Source of the DNA: Actinomycetota bacterium
Lineage (GTDB): Bacteria; Actinomycetota; Thermoleophilia; RBG-16-64-13
Direction of reading: 5' to 3'
DNA: 64,000 bases
NCBI GenBank assembly: GCA_018830645.1
Contig: JAHJSA010000089.1
Span: 48,248 to 112,247 of the forward strand
Numbering within the stretch: the first letter of the stretch is position 1; each line of letters begins with the position of its first letter. Positions 1 to 9,965 of the stretch are shown here, piece after piece. The notes under the pieces are model-generated. The model had not been told where the DNA came from, ran no database searches, and saw nothing but the letters and a program-made list of their open reading frames with translations. Made by a program: the position numbers and the translations under genes.

Positions 1-767
1 TCACCTGCTTCGATATCGCGCAGCGTGGCTACGTAGCTCGACAACGTCAGCGCGGGATGCAGGGCATCCTCGGCGGGGTCTCGGTGGAACGGACTCATGC
101 CGTACAGGGCGAGCCCCGTGCGCACCGCGTCGTAGTGGGCCCGCTCGCCTCGGAAGGTGGCTGCCGAGTTGGCCGCGTGGAGAAGCACCCCGGGCGCTCG
201 CCTGCGCACGACCTCCGCCGTCCGGTCGAACACCTCGAGTTGGTGCTCCATGAACTCCGGGTCGTCGTCGGCCGTGGCCAGATGGGTCATCAGAGCCCAC
301 AGTTCGAGCCAGGGCTGAGCAAGGATCGCTTCCGCGAGAGAGGGCGCCATCGCCACGTCGACTCCCAGCCGGTGCATCCCGGTGTCGACCTTCAGGTGGA
401 TGCGCACCCGCCTTCGAGCACTCTCCGCGACACGACCCGCGGATCTCACGAACTCCGGCGACCACGCGACGAAATCGGCGCCTATGGCCACGGCCTCCTC
501 GAGCTGGTCGTCGAGGACGGGGCCCATGATCAGCACACCCACGCCGAGGCCGGCGTCGCTCAGAGCCCGGGCTTCCTCCGTCGTGGTCACTGCCAACCCG
601 GTGGCGCCTGCTTCCAGGGCGGCCCGCGCCACCTGGACGGCTCCATGCCCGTAGCCGTCGGCCTTCACCACCGCGATGCAGGCCGCACCGGGCCGCAGGC
701 GCCGTCTCACCACCGCCACGTTGTGGCGGACCGCAGCTAGGTCGATCGTGGCCTGAGCCCGATACAC
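1..767 (-). CDS. alr: alanine racemase, N-terminal part (cut by window edge)
   Basis: PLP-dependent interconversion of L- and D-alanine, supplying D-Ala for peptidoglycan. About 255 residues are visible, enough for most of the N-terminal TIM barrel. The reading frame gives the family's PLP-lysine motif VVKADGYGHG near residue 40, preceded by QATIDLAAVRHN, then HLKVDTGMHRLG and the linker LHPALTLSSYVATL just before the window edge. The catalytic tyrosine of the C-terminal domain lies outside. GTG at 767 is the chosen start, 4 bp after the CBS gene stop; its ribosome site is weak, so an upstream overlapping start is possible. It ends a glmM-glmS-acpS/nnr-CBS-alr run devoted to cell-wall precursors and cofactor repair. 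Confidence 0.93.
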   Translation of the reverse strand, partial: MYRAQATIDLAAVRHNVAVVRRRLRPGAACIAVVKADGYGHGAVQVARAALEAGATGLAVTTTEEARALSDAGLGVGVLIMGPVLDDQLEEAVAIGADFVAWSPEFVRSAGRVAESARRRVRIHLKVDTGMHRLGVDVAMAPSLAEAILAQPWLELWALMTHLATADDDPEFMEHQLEVFDRTAEVVRRRAPGVLLHAANSAATFRGERAHYDAVRTGLALYGMSPFHRDPAEDALHPALTLSSYVATLRDIEAG

Positions 768-771
768 GAGG

Positions 772-1236
772 TCAGCCGGCGCGCCCGGCTATCGCCCGCA
801 CCACGTCGCCGCGGGTGATGATGCCCACCAGCCTGCCCTCCTCCAACACCGGCACGCGATTCACCCCGTTGTCCGCCATCAACGTGGTCACCTCGTGGAT
901 CGAAGCGTCCGGCGAAACGGTGACGACATCGGTGCTCATGACGTCGGCGACCCGATTACCGAACGTCTTCCGGAACCGCTCCTCGAACTTGCGCACGCTC
1001 TCCAGGTAGATGATGCTGTCCAGGAACTGGAGGTAGTGCGGGAAGTGCAGGTCGGCGTCTTGGAGGATGACGTCACCTTCGGTGACCACACCCACCAGAT
1101 CGCCCGATTCGTTCACCACCGGCACACCGCTGATCTCGTGGGTGGAGAGGAGCTCCGCCAACTCACGCACCGTCGCGGTCGGCCCGATCGTCACCACGTC
1201 GGCTTTCATGATGTCCCGCGCCGTCATACTGTCCAT
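772..1236 (-). CDS. tandem CBS-domain protein
   Basis: A 154-residue protein made almost entirely of a CBS pair (about residues 7-60 and 96-150). Each repeat shows the typical ending: SGVPVVNESGDLVGVVTEGD and NRVPVLEEGRLVGIITRGD. Stand-alone CBS pairs usually bind adenine nucleotides and act as energy or ligand sensors; no effector domain is attached, so the partner is unknown. The central stretch (IIYLESVRKFEERFRKTFG) is a charged helix between the repeats, as in other stand-alone CBS proteins. ATG at 1236 has an AGGAGG site just upstream and overlaps the 3' end of the AcpS/Nnr gene by 13 bp, which suggests coupled translation. Confidence 0.88.
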   Translation of the reverse strand: MDSMTARDIMKADVVTIGPTATVRELAELLSTHEISGVPVVNESGDLVGVVTEGDVILQDADLHFPHYLQFLDSIIYLESVRKFEERFRKTFGNRVADVMSTDVVTVSPDASIHEVTTLMADNGVNRVPVLEEGRLVGIITRGDVVRAIAGRAG

Positions 1237-3194
1237 CCCGGCCTCCTGTCGAAAACTCGTTCCGCCAGAACCACCGGCAGAAGCTCCATCAAGTCCTGGG
1301 CGAGCAGGCCGGCTTTGTATACCAACGCGCCACGCCTCCCAGCCTCGGCATGCAACCACACTCCGGCAAAGGCGGCTTCCAACGGCCCCATGCCCACCGC
1401 CAGCAGGGCGCCGATGCACCCGCTCAAGACGTCGCCCGTGCCGGCCGAGGCCAACTGGGGTGGGCCTTGGGTCACTACCCAGGTCGTTCCGTCCTTGCCC
1501 ACAACCACCGTGGACGACCCTTTGAGCACGACCACCTGCCCGGTGACGACGGCCGCTCGACGAGCCGCCACGAGAGCCGACCTCGTCACCTCGACCACCG
1601 GCACCCCGAGCAGTGCGGCCAACTCGCCCGCGTGAGGAGTGAGTACGAGGTCGCGGCCGACCGCAAGAGACCCGGCATCGCCCGCGAAGGCCAGGATACC
1701 GTCGGCGTCCAGCACCATCGGGCACCCATCCTCGGCCACCACCCGCCGAACCACCTCCATGGTACCAGGATGGCGGCCCAGACCGGGCCCCACCACCACT
1801 GAATCCGTACGATCGTCGGCGAGGGCCTCCAGCACGCCCTTCGGGTGGTCGATGTGATCTCCTTCGCCGACCTCCCTCACCACCACCTCAACCAGACGCT
1901 CGCGCAGAACATCGGCCGCGCCGCGTGCGGTGAGGAGCCGCACGTAGCCCGCGCCGCAGCGGGCGGCGGCGCCGGCCGCCAGCAGAGCGGCGCCCGGGTA
2001 GTCACGAGACCCCGCGAGCACAGCGACGAGCCCGGCTCGGTACTTGTGATCGTCGGGACGTCGGCCCGGCACCTCGACATCAGCCGCGGTGACCACGCGC
2101 ACGTCGGGCCCCGGTTCCCGGAAGCGCGGAAGCCCGATGTCCCACACCAGTACTTCGCCCGCGGCTTCGGATCCCGGTGGGGCCACGATGCCGGTCTTGG
2201 CGGCATGGAAGGTCACCGTGCAGTCGGCCGCGACGGCACCCGCCGCCACCTCGCCCGTGGAAGCATCGACCCCGGTAGGCACGTCGACCGCGACGACGGG
2301 CACTCCCCGGTCCGCCGCCGCGTTGATCCTGGCGGCCCAGCCGGCCGCGGGTTCGCGCAGTTCGGCGCGGGCCCCCGTCCCGAGAAGACAGTCGAGCACG
2401 AGCTCGGTCTCCTCCCACAGGTAGTCGGGCACGCCACCCACGCGCAGATTCACACCGGCCTTCCGCGCGGCCGCCAGCTGGAGGGCACAGTCGGTTCCCA
2501 GCTCCGCCTCGGGCCCCGCCACCACACAGGCCACGGGATGCCCGGCCAGATGCAGTTGTCGGGCGGCGGCCAGACCGTCGCCGCCGTTGTTGCCGTGGCC
2601 GCACACCACGAGCGTGTGCCGACGTGGATACCGCGCCAGGACCAACTCGGAGACCCCGAGCGCCGCCCGTTCCATCAGCGCGACCCCCGGCACACCCATC
2701 TCCTCGATGGCGACGCGATCCAACTCCCGGATCTGGGCGGCTGTGAACCCGAATGGTCGCTCCTGGAGCGAGGCGTGGCCGACCAGCGCGGAGCAGGTCG
2801 GGGCTTCGGCAGCCGCGCCCGCACCGACCCCGGTGACGACCACGGCGACGGCGCTCGCCGCGGCGAGCGACCCGGTATGGGTGAGCGAGAGGGCGATATC
2901 GGCCACGCCCAGCGAGGCGGCGAGCGCCGCGGTACGACCACTCAGTCGCACGCTGCGTTCGGGAGTCACCTCGATCTCGAGCCACGTGAGCACTCCGCTG
3001 CCGAGCAACTTGCCCACGGCTTCTTTGGCGGCGAAACGGGCAGCGAGAGAGACCACGGGGTCTGCCTTGCCCTCACAGTAGGCCAGCTCGGCGGGTGTGA
3101 AGACGCGCTCCCTGAGCCTCGGATGTCGTTCAAGGGCCGCGCGAAGGTGCTCCACCTCCACCAGGTCCAGTCCCGAACGCACGGCGGCGGCCAT
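1224..3194 (-). CDS. fusion: holo-ACP synthase + NAD(P)HX epimerase/dehydratase
   Basis: 656 residues joining three enzymes. Residues 1-120 are AcpS, which transfers phosphopantetheine from CoA to acyl carrier protein: SGLDLVEVEHL at the Mg-binding start and ARFAAKEAVGK at 52-62. Residues ~148-370 are the YjeF-N/NnrE epimerase, with the glycine motif GNNGGDG at 201-207. Residues ~380-650 are the ribokinase-fold NnrD dehydratase, ending in the ASAGTGDVLSG signature at 583-593. NnrE and NnrD repair hydrated NAD(P)H. The Nnr bifunctional enzyme is common, and acpS is often its neighbour; here acpS is in the same frame with a short Ala/Gly linker at ~118-130. The gene lies 13 bp after glmS. Confidence 0.93.
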   Translation of the reverse strand: MAAAVRSGLDLVEVEHLRAALERHPRLRERVFTPAELAYCEGKADPVVSLAARFAAKEAVGKLLGSGVLTWLEIEVTPERSVRLSGRTAALAASLGVADIALSLTHTGSLAAASAVAVVVTGVGAGAAAEAPTCSALVGHASLQERPFGFTAAQIRELDRVAIEEMGVPGVALMERAALGVSELVLARYPRRHTLVVCGHGNNGGDGLAAARQLHLAGHPVACVVAGPEAELGTDCALQLAAARKAGVNLRVGGVPDYLWEETELVLDCLLGTGARAELREPAAGWAARINAAADRGVPVVAVDVPTGVDASTGEVAAGAVAADCTVTFHAAKTGIVAPPGSEAAGEVLVWDIGLPRFREPGPDVRVVTAADVEVPGRRPDDHKYRAGLVAVLAGSRDYPGAALLAAGAAARCGAGYVRLLTARGAADVLRERLVEVVVREVGEGDHIDHPKGVLEALADDRTDSVVVGPGLGRHPGTMEVVRRVVAEDGCPMVLDADGILAFAGDAGSLAVGRDLVLTPHAGELAALLGVPVVEVTRSALVAARRAAVVTGQVVVLKGSSTVVVGKDGTTWVVTQGPPQLASAGTGDVLSGCIGALLAVGMGPLEAAFAGVWLHAEAGRRGALVYKAGLLAQDLMELLPVVLAERVFDRRPGWTV

Positions 3195-3207
3195 CTCAGC
3201 TACCCCG

Positions 3208-5040
3208 TCACTCCACCGTCACCGTTTTGGCCAAGTTCCGGGGTTGGTCGACAGACTCGCCGTTCGCCTTCGCCGCGTAGTACGCGAACAGCTGGAGCGG
3301 CACCACGCCGAGCAGCGGCGAGAGCATCTCGTCCACGGCAGGCACGTAGAACACCTCGTCTGCCATGACGCTCGCGCCCACGTTGCCCTCGCTGGCCACC
3401 GCGATGACGTGCGCGCCCCGAGCTTTGACCTCCTGCACGTTCGACACCAGCTTGTCGTACACGTGGCTGTCGGTGGCCACGACCACCACGGGCGAGCCGT
3501 CCTCCAGCAGGGCGATGGGTCCGTGCTTCATCTCGCCCGCCGCATACGACTCGGTGGGGATGTACGAGATCTCCTTGAGCTTGAGGGCGCCTTCGAGCGC
3601 TACGGGAAGACCGATGTTACGTCCAAGGTAGAGAAAGAAGCGATTCTTCGCGTATGCGGCGGCGACCCGCTCGATGTCGGCGGCCGGTCCGCTGTCCAGA
3701 TAGCTGTTCAGAAGGGTGGGGATGTGGCGCAGCTCGTCGGTGAGCGCGCGCACCTTGTCGAGCGCCACCGTCTCGCGCACCTGACCCATGTAGAGGGAAA
3801 GCAGCTGAACGGCGAGCACCTGGGTGAGGAACGTCTTGGTGGCGGCGACGCCGATCTCGAGACCGGCCCGGGTGAACAGCACCCCGTGAGCCTCACGGGT
3901 GACCTGCGAGCCCACGATGTTGGTGATCGCCAGGATCCGGGCGCCGGCCGTGCGGGCGGCGCGCATGGCCGCGAGCGTGTCGGCGGTCTCGCCCGACTGA
4001 CTGATGGCTATGCACAGCGTGTTCGGCCCCATGACCGGGTCGCGGTAACGGAACTCCGAGGCCACATCGATCTCGACGGGAAGACGGGCCCACCGTTCGA
4101 GGGCATATTTTCCCACCAAGCCGGCGTGATACGAGGTGCCGCAGGCGACGATCACCACCTGCTGCAGCGCGCGGATCTCGTCGTCCGTGATGCCCAGGCC
4201 GTCGAGACACACGAGACCATCCCGCGACATGCGCTGGCTGAGCGTATCGGCGAGCGCCACGGGTTGCTCGTGGATCTCCTTCAGCATGAAGGTCTCGTAG
4301 CCGCCCTTCTCCGCGGCGTCCTCGTCCCAGTCGACCACCTCGGGTGCGTGCTCCACCGCCAGACCGTCCATCGTGGTCACTTCCACGCCGCCCCGGGTGA
4401 CCACCACGAGCTCCGCGTCGTCGGGGAAGATCACCGTGCGGGTCTCGGCCAGGAACGCCGATACCGCCGAAGCCACGAAATACTCGCCTTCACCCAAGCC
4501 CACGACCAGAGGCGTCTCCTTGCGCACCGCGACGATGGTCTCGGGCTCTTCGATCGTGACCGCGACGAAGGTGAAGTGACCCTCCATGCGCTGGAAGGCG
4601 GCCGCCACGGCTTCGCGGAGTGAACCGTCGTACGACCGCTCCAAGAGATGCGCCACCACCTCGGCATCGGTCTCGGAGGTGAAGCTATGACCCTCGACCT
4701 CCAGTTCCGCGCGAAGGGCCAGGTAGTTCTCCACGATCCCGTTGAGGACGATGGCGAAGCGGCCGGAGCAGTCGGTGTGGGGATGCGCGTTCTCGTTGGA
4801 GGGCCGGCCGTGTGTGGCCCAGCGCGTGTGAGCGATACCCACGGTCGAGCCGTTCTCCATCTGGTGCAGGACCGACTCGAGCCGATCGAGGTTGCCCACG
4901 GAGTGGAGCAGGTCGAAGCGCCCCTTGTGGATCAGCGAGATGCCCGCGGAGTCGTACCCGCGGTACTCGAGCTTTCGGAGCCCACGGAACAGTATGTCCC
5001 TGCAGGGGCGCCCGCCGACGTAACCGACTATGCCGCACAT
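3208..5040 (-). CDS. glmS: glutamine--fructose-6-phosphate aminotransferase
   Basis: Makes glucosamine-6-phosphate from fructose-6-phosphate and glutamine, the entry step to UDP-GlcNAc and peptidoglycan. The 610 residues begin MCGIVGYVGG, so the nucleophilic Cys1 is exposed after Met removal. The N-terminal glutaminase half (to ~residue 235) contains the HTRWATHG motif. The C-terminal half holds two SIS sugar-isomerase domains (ISQSGETADTL) and ends in the canonical NLAKTVTVE. It is 15 bp downstream of glmM, whose product acts on the next step. No glmS-ribozyme-like leader fits in that short gap. Confidence 0.98.
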   Translation of the reverse strand: MCGIVGYVGGRPCRDILFRGLRKLEYRGYDSAGISLIHKGRFDLLHSVGNLDRLESVLHQMENGSTVGIAHTRWATHGRPSNENAHPHTDCSGRFAIVLNGIVENYLALRAELEVEGHSFTSETDAEVVAHLLERSYDGSLREAVAAAFQRMEGHFTFVAVTIEEPETIVAVRKETPLVVGLGEGEYFVASAVSAFLAETRTVIFPDDAELVVVTRGGVEVTTMDGLAVEHAPEVVDWDEDAAEKGGYETFMLKEIHEQPVALADTLSQRMSRDGLVCLDGLGITDDEIRALQQVVIVACGTSYHAGLVGKYALERWARLPVEIDVASEFRYRDPVMGPNTLCIAISQSGETADTLAAMRAARTAGARILAITNIVGSQVTREAHGVLFTRAGLEIGVAATKTFLTQVLAVQLLSLYMGQVRETVALDKVRALTDELRHIPTLLNSYLDSGPAADIERVAAAYAKNRFFLYLGRNIGLPVALEGALKLKEISYIPTESYAAGEMKHGPIALLEDGSPVVVVATDSHVYDKLVSNVQEVKARGAHVIAVASEGNVGASVMADEVFYVPAVDEMLSPLLGVVPLQLFAYYAAKANGESVDQPRNLAKTVTVE

Positions 5041-5055
5041 GGCTCTTCCCTCTCT

Positions 5056-6370
<1,315 letters not shown>

Positions 6371-6378
<8 letters not shown>

Positions 6379-7369
6379 CCAGCACCTCCACGAAGGGCGA
6401 CGTGCACGCCGCCGTCATCGCTACGTAGTCAGGGAGCATCTGCACCATGTCGCCGACTTCCGGCGCGACACTCCCGGCTTCCACACCCACCACAACATAG
6501 TCTGAGGAGCGCCCGAGCTCGACGAGACCGGGCTCGCGGAACACCACGGTGCCCGCCCCGAGGTCTTGGTGCCCGATCGCCAAGACGAGCCGCTCGCTCC
6601 GGCTGCCGGCGACCCCCTTAGTATACCGTTCCACTACTTCGGCCCGAAGCAGCACGGCGTCCTGCCTGCAGCCCGGCAGTGGCCGGTAGTGCAGGGCTTC
6701 CCGCCCAAGGAGCAGGGCTTCCCCGCAGCGCACCTCGGTGATCTCCGCTGGGAGCGACCACCCATCCGACAAAAGACCCAAGAGGCTCGAGTTGCCGCCC
6801 GAGACCCTCGGAACGGGGAGTCCCGCCGCCCGCACGTCGGCCACGACCCGAACCAGCACGTCGAGTGAGGCTTCTATGCCCGTGGGGTCGCCGGCGAAGC
6901 AGGCGTAGTTGGTCGAAAGCCCTTCCAGCCGCAGGCGGGGTTCGCCCTCTACGTAGACCGCGAGCTCCACGACCTCCTCGACGGGCACTCCCTCGCGCAG
7001 GTCGCCGGTCTCGATCTGCACCATCACCGCCTGCGGAGCCGTGGGCGTGCCCAGGGTCGCGATCCGCCCGGCCGAGGCGATCGAGGTGACATGTGAGATA
7101 TCGCCGGGCGCGAACAAGGCGTGCGCTGGGGGCAAGAGGATACGGTGGAGCTCGACCTCGGGAAGAGCGGCGCGAAGACCGCGCAGGTGGGCGTCGTGCG
7201 TGTCGGCCAGGGCCGCGGCACCGCCCTCGACCATGGCCCGGGCCACACGGGGCTCACCGGCCACACCTTTCGTCACACCGACGAGATCCAGACCCGAGGA
7301 CGAGAGGAGTCGCGCGACCGCCGCGGTATTCCCGCGAATCCCATCCAGATCGATGCGAACCTCGGCCAC
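6371..7369 (-). CDS. alanine/ornithine racemase-family PLP enzyme
   Basis: About 332 residues from the GTG at 7369. The N-terminus VAEVRIDLDGIRGN, with LVGVTKGVAGEPRVAR, matches the barrel start and PLP-lysine segment of the alanine-racemase superfamily (Lys in VTKG). The body (CGEALLLGREALHYRPLPG, AIGHQDLG) resembles the alanine/ornithine racemase branch rather than canonical Alr, a copy of which sits at the window start. The substrate is not certain: D-Ala, D-Orn or D-Ser are possible. I prefer GTG 7369 to an ATG at 7429 because the extra 20 residues (Gly/Ser/Cys-rich) are not family-like and would overlap the hairpin downstream of rpsI. Confidence 0.8.
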
Positions 7370-7394
7370 CCCGCCACCCCGCCTGCAAAGACAC

Positions 7395-7422
7395 GGGGCG
7401 GAGGAGTCGCCTCCCCCGCCCC
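7395..7422 (-). terminator. GC-rich hairpin after rpsI
   Basis: Arms 7395-7406 and 7411-7422 pair over 12 bp with one G-U and a 4-nt loop. On the minus strand the stem is followed by TGTCTTTGC, a poor U-run, so termination may be partial. It lies between the rpsI stop and the racemase start. Confidence 0.5.
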
Positions 7423-7448
7423 GGAGCACATCGAATACCTGACTAAGG

Positions 7449-7844
7449 CTAGCGCTTGGAGAACTGCGGGCGCTTGCGGGCCTTCTTGAGGCCGGCCTTC
7501 TTCCGCTCGACCATACGCGCGTCGCGGGACAGGTGGCCTGCCTTCTTGATCTCAGGCCGCAGACTGGGATCAGCCTCGACGAGAGCGCGGGCGATGCCGT
7601 GCTTGAGGGCGCCGGCCTGACCGGACTTACCGCCCCCTTCCAGCTTCGCGATCACGTCGTACCGCCCCTCCGTACCACTCTCGAGGAGGGGAGCGCGTGC
7701 CTCGATAACGAGGGCGGCGCGGTTGAAGTACTCCTGAAGGGTCTTGCCGTTCACCGTGATCACGCCGGTGCCCGGCGTAATGCGTACGCGCGCGACCGAG
7801 GTCTTGCGCTTGCCGGTGCCTCTGTACATGATTACTTCGCCCAT
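7449..7844 (-). CDS. rpsI: 30S ribosomal protein S9 (uS9)
   Basis: 131 residues; S9 contacts P-site tRNA through its basic C-terminal tail, seen here as [12 protein letters not shown]. The family motifs [15 protein letters not shown] and [19 protein letters not shown] are present. ATG 7844 has a GGAGG 7 bases upstream and overlaps the rplM stop by 13 bp; the more conventional Met at 7829 lacks a well-placed ribosome site. Confidence 0.98.
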   Translation of the reverse strand: MGEVIMYRGTGKRKTSVARVRITPGTGVITVNGKTLQEYFNRAALVIEARAPLLESGTEGRYDVIAKLEGGGKSGQAGALKHGIARALVEADPSLRPEIKKAGHLSRDARMVERKKAGLKKARKRPQFSKR

Positions 7845-8266
7845 CTGAAGTCCTCCGGCTCCTGCGCCTTGTGGGGATGCTCCGCGGTGGCGTAGATCTT
7901 CAGCTTGGTGAGCTGCTGCGCCGCGAGCCTGTTCTTGGGCATCATGCCCTTGACGGCGTGGCGAACGACCTCGGTGGGACGCTTCTCGAGCATCTCCCCG
8001 AGAGTGCGCGACTTGAGACCGCCCGGTCTTCCCGAGTGACGGTAGTAGCGCTTGTCGAGTAACTTGTTACCGGTGACGGCAACCTTCCCGGCGTTCACCA
8101 CGATCACGAAATCGCCGGTGTCTACGTGCGGGGTGAACTGGGGTTTGTCCTTGCCGCGAAGGACGACGGCGATACGCGATGACAGACGGCCGAGGTTCTT
8201 GCCCTCAGCGTCTACGATCCACCATTTGCGCTCGATCTCGCCCGGTTTGGCCGAATACGTCTTCAC
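7832..8266 (-). CDS. rplM: 50S ribosomal protein L13 (uL13)
   Basis: 144 residues, an early-assembling 23S rRNA binder. It contains the family segments [37 protein letters not shown] and [11 protein letters not shown] start at 8266 with AAGGAGG 4 bases upstream. It is the first gene of the rplM-rpsI pair, with a strong promoter directly upstream. Confidence 0.98.
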   Translation of the reverse strand: MKTYSAKPGEIERKWWIVDAEGKNLGRLSSRIAVVLRGKDKPQFTPHVDTGDFVIVVNAGKVAVTGNKLLDKRYYRHSGRPGGLKSRTLGEMLEKRPTEVVRHAVKGMMPKNRLAAQQLTKLKIYATAEHPHKAQEPEDFRWAK

Positions 8267-8292
8267 ACTGCCTCCTTAAAACGCAAGCGGTG

Positions 8293-8321
8293 ATGATAGA
8301 GGAGCCCCGGGAGGGTGTCAA
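8293..8321 (-). promoter_or_regulatory. sigma70-type promoter for rplM-rpsI
   Basis: Minus-strand TTGACA (8321-8316), 17-bp spacer, TATCAT (8298-8293). The -35 is a perfect consensus and contains the truA stop codon. A transcript would start near 8286, giving a leader of about 20 nt before the rplM GTG. Confidence 0.8.
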
Positions 8322-9100
8322 GGCGACTGCGCACCATAATGGACCCTCCAGAGGAACAAACCGTGAGCGGGAGCCGTGGGACCGGCGTCCGACCGCGCGG
8401 CTCCCTCGAGAAGCAGGGCCACGTCATCCACCGAACGGATACCCCTGCCAACGTCGACCAGGGTACCGGCGATGGTGCGCACCATGTGCCTCATGAAGGT
8501 GTGCGCCCTCACCTCAAGCCACAGCACCGGCCCTCGGGAACGCCAACGGCAACGGGTCAAGGTTCGTCGCATCACCACGTGCTGGGTCTCCGTCGGGGTG
8601 AAGGCCGTGAAGTCGTGACTGCCCACCATCAACCGGGTGGCGGCCGTCATGGCCGCGTGGTCGAGCGCCCCCGGCACGTGCCACGAGTACGCCCCCACGA
8701 ACGGGCTGCGCACTTGCTCGCGCCAAATGAAGTAGCGATAGCTGCGGGCGTGCACGTCCCGACGCGCGTCGAACCCGGGGGAGGGTCCCACGCCGGTCAC
8801 AGCCAAACCCGGGGGGGTCAGCTGGTTGAGCGAGAAGAGGAGCCTGCGGTGGGCCTCGCCGTCGATCAAACCGCGCTCCTGGAGCACCTCGTCGGGAACG
8901 GGGAAGCCGGCCACCTGCCGACGGGCGTGCACACCGGCATCCGTGCGACCGGCGACGGTCAACGGAACATCGATGCCGAGCACCGTGCGAAGCGCGTCCT
9001 GAAGGCTCGCCTCGACGCTGGGCAGGCCGGGCTGCCGCGCCCATCCGTTGAAGCGACCTCCATCGTATTGCAGGTCGATGCGGTACGCGACCAGGGCCAT
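8318..9100 (-). CDS. truA: tRNA pseudouridine(38-40) synthase TruA
   Basis: 260 residues; isomerises uridines 38-40 in the anticodon stem-loop. Start MALVAYRIDLQYDG, catalytic aspartate Asp54 in AGRTDAGVHARRQVA, and the later segment FTAFTPTETQ. ATG 9100 is 7 bp after the ecfT stop; a longer in-frame Met at 9190 would add a non-homologous 30-residue lead inside ecfT. The ecfA-ecfT-truA-rplM-rpsI order is shared with many Gram-positives. Confidence 0.96.
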   Translation of the reverse strand: MALVAYRIDLQYDGGRFNGWARQPGLPSVEASLQDALRTVLGIDVPLTVAGRTDAGVHARRQVAGFPVPDEVLQERGLIDGEAHRRLLFSLNQLTPPGLAVTGVGPSPGFDARRDVHARSYRYFIWREQVRSPFVGAYSWHVPGALDHAAMTAATRLMVGSHDFTAFTPTETQHVVMRRTLTRCRWRSRGPVLWLEVRAHTFMRHMVRTIAGTLVDVGRGIRSVDDVALLLEGAARSDAGPTAPAHGLFLWRVHYGAQSP

Positions 9101-9107
9101 CGCCGGC

Positions 9108-9923
9108 TCACACCCCCCACAGACGGCCGACGGAGAGGGCCGCGACGAACCAGACGACGAGTGCGACAGAAGCGAGCACATCGCCCGCACCGGCCCTGAG
9201 CTCGCGATAGCGGGTCCGACCGACCGCCCCTCGGTAGCAACGGCTCGTCATGGCCACCGCCAGATCGTCGGCCCGGCGGAAGCTGAGCACGAAGAGGGGC
9301 ACCACGAGAGGAAGCACCGCGTCCGCCAGCCGGCGGGGATCGCGCACGGAGAGGTCGGCACCCCGCGCCTTCTGGGCCTTGATGAGATCGTCGAGCTCCC
9401 GAAGCAAGGTGGGGATGAAGCGCAGAGCGATGGTCATCATCAGCGCGATCTCGTGGCTCGGCACGCCCACACGACGGAGCGGGCCGAGAAGCCACTCGAT
9501 CCCATCCGTGAGCGCAACCGGAGCCGTGGTGAGAGTGAGCGTGGCGCTCGAGACGAGCAGTAGCCCCAGCCGCAAGGTGAGGAACCCACCCCGGCTGAGA
9601 CCCTCTCTCGTGATCGAGAACGGCCCCAGGGCCACCACCGGCTCTCCCGGGAAGCTGAACGCCTGTATCACGAAGGTGAGAACCAGCAAGAACAGCAGCG
9701 GGCGTAGCGAGCGCCACAGGTAGCCGGCGGGCACACCGGCCACCGCCAAAGCGCCCGCCAACCCGGCGGCGAGCACGCCCACGCCCGCCCACCCCTCGAC
9801 CGCGAAGAGGGCGACCGCGAAGCCGAGGGTCGCCACCAACTTCGTCCTGGGGTCGAGCCCGTGAACAGGCGAGCCGCCCGGGATGAACTGACCGATGGGG
9901 ATAGTGAGCCCCGGGCCGCTCAT
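9108..9923 (-). CDS. ecfT: ECF transporter transmembrane T component
   Basis: 271 residues, several hydrophobic helices. EcfT couples the two ATPases to interchangeable vitamin- or metal-binding S components. The two cytoplasmic coupling motifs are visible: KAQKARGADL (the canonical ARG) and AMTSRCYRG, where Cys replaces the usual Gly of A-R-G. Start ATG 9923 follows the end of the fused ATPase gene by 30 bp. No S-component gene is in this window, so the substrates are set by genes elsewhere. Confidence 0.92.
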   Translation of the reverse strand: MSGPGLTIPIGQFIPGGSPVHGLDPRTKLVATLGFAVALFAVEGWAGVGVLAAGLAGALAVAGVPAGYLWRSLRPLLFLLVLTFVIQAFSFPGEPVVALGPFSITREGLSRGGFLTLRLGLLLVSSATLTLTTAPVALTDGIEWLLGPLRRVGVPSHEIALMMTIALRFIPTLLRELDDLIKAQKARGADLSVRDPRRLADAVLPLVVPLFVLSFRRADDLAVAMTSRCYRGAVGRTRYRELRAGAGDVLASVALVVWFVAALSVGRLWGV

Positions 9924-9965
9924 GAGGGGGCGCCCCTCATCAGGGAGCGCCGCTCATGAGGGGGC
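9915..9965. repeat. 17-bp direct repeat at the ecfA-ecfT junction
   Basis: GCCGCTCATGAGGGGGC occurs at 9915-9931 and 9949-9965. On the minus strand one copy supplies the last codons and TGA of the ATPase gene and the other supplies the ATG-Ser-Gly start of ecfT. It looks like a short duplication that created or spaced the second start. Confidence 0.8.

Noticed and set aside
1845..3368. 507-codon plus-strand frame opposite the AcpS/Nnr gene
   Set aside because: Shadow of a well-identified gene; Arg/His/Gly-rich and without recognisable domains.
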